Below are positions 61,749 through 64,000 of a DNA stretch of 64,000 nt, piece by piece; position 1 is the stretch's first letter; each line of letters opens with the position of its first letter. Origin of the DNA: Rhodamnia argentea (lineage: Eukaryota > Streptophyta > Magnoliopsida > Myrtales > Myrtaceae); NCBI RefSeq assembly GCF_020921035.1, contig NC_063150.1, positions 1,240,001 through 1,304,000 on the forward strand, given 5' to 3'. The position numbers were made by a program, and so were the translations under genes. The notes under the pieces were generated by a model. That model had not been told where the DNA came from, ran no database searches, and saw only the letters and a program-made list of their open reading frames with translations.

Positions 61749-62556
61749 TAGGGGTGAGCAAATCGGATCGATTGAATCGGAAATCGCCCGGATCGGATCG
61801 GATTGATGGTCCGGTTCTCAATTCTAGAGAGGTCTGATCTAATTCCCGATTCTTAAAATTTGAAACTAGTGATCGGGTGGTTCGGTTTTCGGTTCCAAGA
61901 CATAGGACAGGACCGGATCGGACCACCCGAACTAGACTAACCGATTTTTTTTATTTTTTTGAAAGTAATCATAATGTTTACTTGTTTAGGATTTGCTTCT
62001 TTTCTTTTGTGCTTCGTTGCCCTTTTTCCCAGCCTCTTCACGTCTCTCGCAATAAGGTTATCTGTGTTCAATTTTTAAATCAAAGTGAAAGCTAATTGCG
62101 CCTTGACTTCGTCCATGTGTGTAGCCTAGATTTTTTTTTATTAAAAAGGGGATTGATAAAGCTTAAACTATGGGGAGTGCATAAACCACTGACGTGCTCA
62201 ATTGATGATTTTGTTTTGCTAATCCCCTTTGGATATCACTTATGATTGCAATTTAGTTAATTTCGGTCTGTGTTACCATAAAAAGGTTGTAAAACTTTCG
62301 ATAGCAATCTAGATTGCAATCCGAAATGCTTAAATTTTGGGACCTAAAACTTGGAACTAATATCTTAACTTGCAATAAGAACAAACGTGGAAAGAGAATG
62401 ATCGATGAGTAGGAATGGTGAAAGTTTTTTTTTTTTTTTTGGCATGTTACTAGTCCGATGGGACTGCCTAGGAACCGGATCGGACCGGACGGTCCAATTT
62501 TGACAAATTGGGAACATGGACTAGCGGTTTTCCGGAACGGAAATTAATCACCCCTA
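61749..62556. mobile_element. hAT-like MITE, 808 bp
   Basis: The left end TAGGGGTGAGCAAATCGG and right end TTAATCACCCCTA are inverted repeats. The flanking 8-mers CCCATGAC and CCCGTAGC match at 5 of 8 with only transitions between them. Both ends have CGGATCGGA-type subterminal words (61764-61925 and 62472-62490). No coding capacity. Confidence 0.72.
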
Positions 62557-63596
62557 CCCGTAGCTATCATGAGTTCCTCTAGGATAATGTGTGGATTGTA
62601 AACTTGGGACTTTCCTTGTTGGTGCATATTACAATGGACAAATTCCGTCCGTCATTGTGGAATTCCATCCACGTTTCTTTCACAATTCAAACATTAGTTC
62701 TAGATCCTACATCCCAATTAGAACAGAAAGTCCTGACAAAAAAAAAAATAAATTAAAATGGAAAGTTTGTAATAAAAAATTGCGACAGAAATAAGAAAAA
62801 TGATTTGGCGTGGTTGTAATATGGTACAATGCAATAAACCCATAAGGGACTACGCATGTAATTGGAGCTTCATACATATTTTCAGCTCGGATATTAAAGG
62901 TCGCTTGTTTGTCTCTTGAAACTCATGTGTAAATTGCTCTAGTTAAAAAGTACGAACTTAACTAATACACGAGCTTGCACGATGTTCTATTGAGCCTATG
63001 AATAAATCCAATTTTTCATGCTCGTGTTTCAAGATTATAATAGAATAATCGGATGCCACGGGCAATCGGGAGTGACGCCTTTTTTTTTAAAATTTAATTT
63101 TAAGTGAAGTGTTGTTCTGTCTTTGTACTTGTCGCCTTCCAAGTTGTGCCATATTGTTAGGTCTTTTCGTCAAGAGTTACCATTTCATGTTCTTGACCTC
63201 TTACGTAATGTGCGAGAAATTATCCGCCGATGTGCACATTTGTCCAACCATACATTCACGGACCACTCTTAATAACGGGGCGGATCGAACAACCAGGGGC
63301 CGAGGTAGCAGCCTCCGCCCGTCGCTCGAGCTTTCCCTTTAAATGACTTCTAGAAAACGGGCGTGACTAGATGTTCGATAGCCACTTAATTCGGACGCAC
63401 CCTTATGTTACATGGTCGGCTTCCTCTAGTGAAAACAATATTGGGACGGCGATGACAACGTTTGCAACAATTGACATCCGATGCACCTTCATCGGACATG
63501 ATCAAAACCCTTTTTTTTTTTTTGGTCAGTCATATGAAGTCCAGCGTTTTTCCCATTTGCCCGTTGGACAAGTAGGTGACGAGACACTAACGTCAG
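62557..63596. other. Intergenic, upstream of the aldo-keto reductase
   Basis: No gene recognised. Contains a T14 tract ending TTTGGTCAG near 63511-63529, similar in form to the poly(A) micro-insertions but without a clear target duplication. Confidence 0.5.
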
Positions 63597-63602
63597 CACG
63601 TG
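63597..63602. promoter_or_regulatory. G-box upstream of the aldo-keto reductase
   Basis: CACGTG, 72 bp upstream of the TATA box, embedded in TCAGCACGTGCGTCA, which also gives a TGACG/CGTCA core. G-boxes bind bZIP and bHLH factors; light, ABA or stress control is possible but inferred. Confidence 0.45.
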
Positions 63603-63668
63603 CGTCATAGGTAGCCCGTTGACTCTTTACACCTACTACGAGTCAGTCTACTACATACTACTCCCTCC

Positions 63669-63675
63669 TATAAAG
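63669..63675 (+). promoter_or_regulatory. TATA box of the aldo-keto reductase
   Basis: TATAAAG, 116 bp upstream of the ATG at 63785, followed by a C/T-rich leader. Confidence 0.65.
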
Positions 63676-63784
63676 CTCGGCTCTTCCGACAGCTTCGTTA
63701 CTGTTCTCAGTGGAGCGAGCTCTCGAATTCTGTTGGCTTTCTCCATCCTCTTTTTCGCATCGACCTAGAGCGAGAACGACGGAG

Positions 63785-64000
63785 ATGGCGTCGGCGGTGA
63801 GGAGGATCAAACTGGGGTCGCAGGGTCTCGAGGTCTCCGCCCAGGGGCTGGGCTGTATGGGCATGTCCGCCTTCTACGGCCCACCCAAGCCCGAGTCCGA
63901 CATGATCGCGCTCATCCACCACGCCGTCGGCGCCGGCGTCACCTTCCTCGACACCTCCGACATCTACGGCCCTCACACCAACGAAATCCTCCTCGGAAAG
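63785..64000 (+). CDS. Aldo-keto reductase (plant AKR/perakine-reductase type), 5' part
   Basis: The window ends 72 codons into the frame. The start [20 protein letters not shown], then [14 protein letters not shown], then [19 protein letters not shown] is the classical N-terminus of the plant aldo-keto reductases often annotated as auxin-induced protein PCNT115-like or perakine reductase-like. The Asp and Tyr of TSDIYG are two of the four catalytic residues of the NADPH-binding barrel. The sequence is strikingly GC-rich at third positions against its upstream region. The start is the first ATG after the TATA box. Confidence 0.92.
   Translation, partial: MASAVRRIKLGSQGLEVSAQGLGCMGMSAFYGPPKPESDMIALIHHAVGAGVTFLDTSDIYGPHTNEILLGK

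Overview
This window is nuclear DNA of a woody dicot. Introns are GT-AG, genes are far apart, GA/CT microsatellites are abundant, and most intergenic space is decayed transposons. The protein families (an FAN1 nuclease with a VRR-NUC end, a plant Hv1, AVT-type transporters, a ROP-interactive CRIB protein, copia gag of the UBN2 type) are those of a flowering plant. The repeat flavour would fit Myrtales such as Eucalyptus, but that is only a guess.

Layout. 1-7.6 kb: the 3' part of a Prune/exopolyphosphatase-like DHH-family gene on the + strand (12 exons), in which several metal-binding residues are replaced. 8-13 kb: transposon debris, including a hAT MITE nested in a long inverted-repeat element. 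13.4-15.6 kb: a complete three-exon AVT1-type amino acid transporter (+). 16.8-18.7 kb: a short non-autonomous copia element with both LTRs. 20-21.7 kb: a hAT MITE and an RNase H-like remnant. 22.0-27.7 kb: a complete CACTA transposon (terminal inverted repeats plus an AGA target duplication). It carries broken copies of a DnaJ50/DNAJC25-like gene and of an OPT oligopeptide transporter exon, with long subterminal repeat arrays. 28-34 kb: copia remnants and a fold-back element.

The second half is gene-rich. It holds a WD40 gene (+, 35.4-39.0 kb) and a convergent eIF3 subunit h (-, 39.9-44.0 kb, 12 exons, 338 aa). Next come a ROP-interactive CRIB protein (-, 45.0-46.4 kb, three exons), FAN1 (-, 47.6-56.4 kb, 15 exons, 953 aa) and an intronless voltage-gated proton channel Hv1 (-, 59.0-59.7 kb). 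The first exon of an aldo-keto reductase (+) runs off the right edge. Exon structures were built by hand from GT-AG sites, reading phase and family similarity, and all reported models keep phase throughout.

The genes look like unrelated housekeeping, signalling and repair functions, not a pathway or cluster. The most unusual content is the gene-capturing CACTA element, the Prune-like protein with an altered metal site, a MULE-like insertion beside the Hv1 stop codon, and tiny poly(A) insertions flanked by long target duplications.
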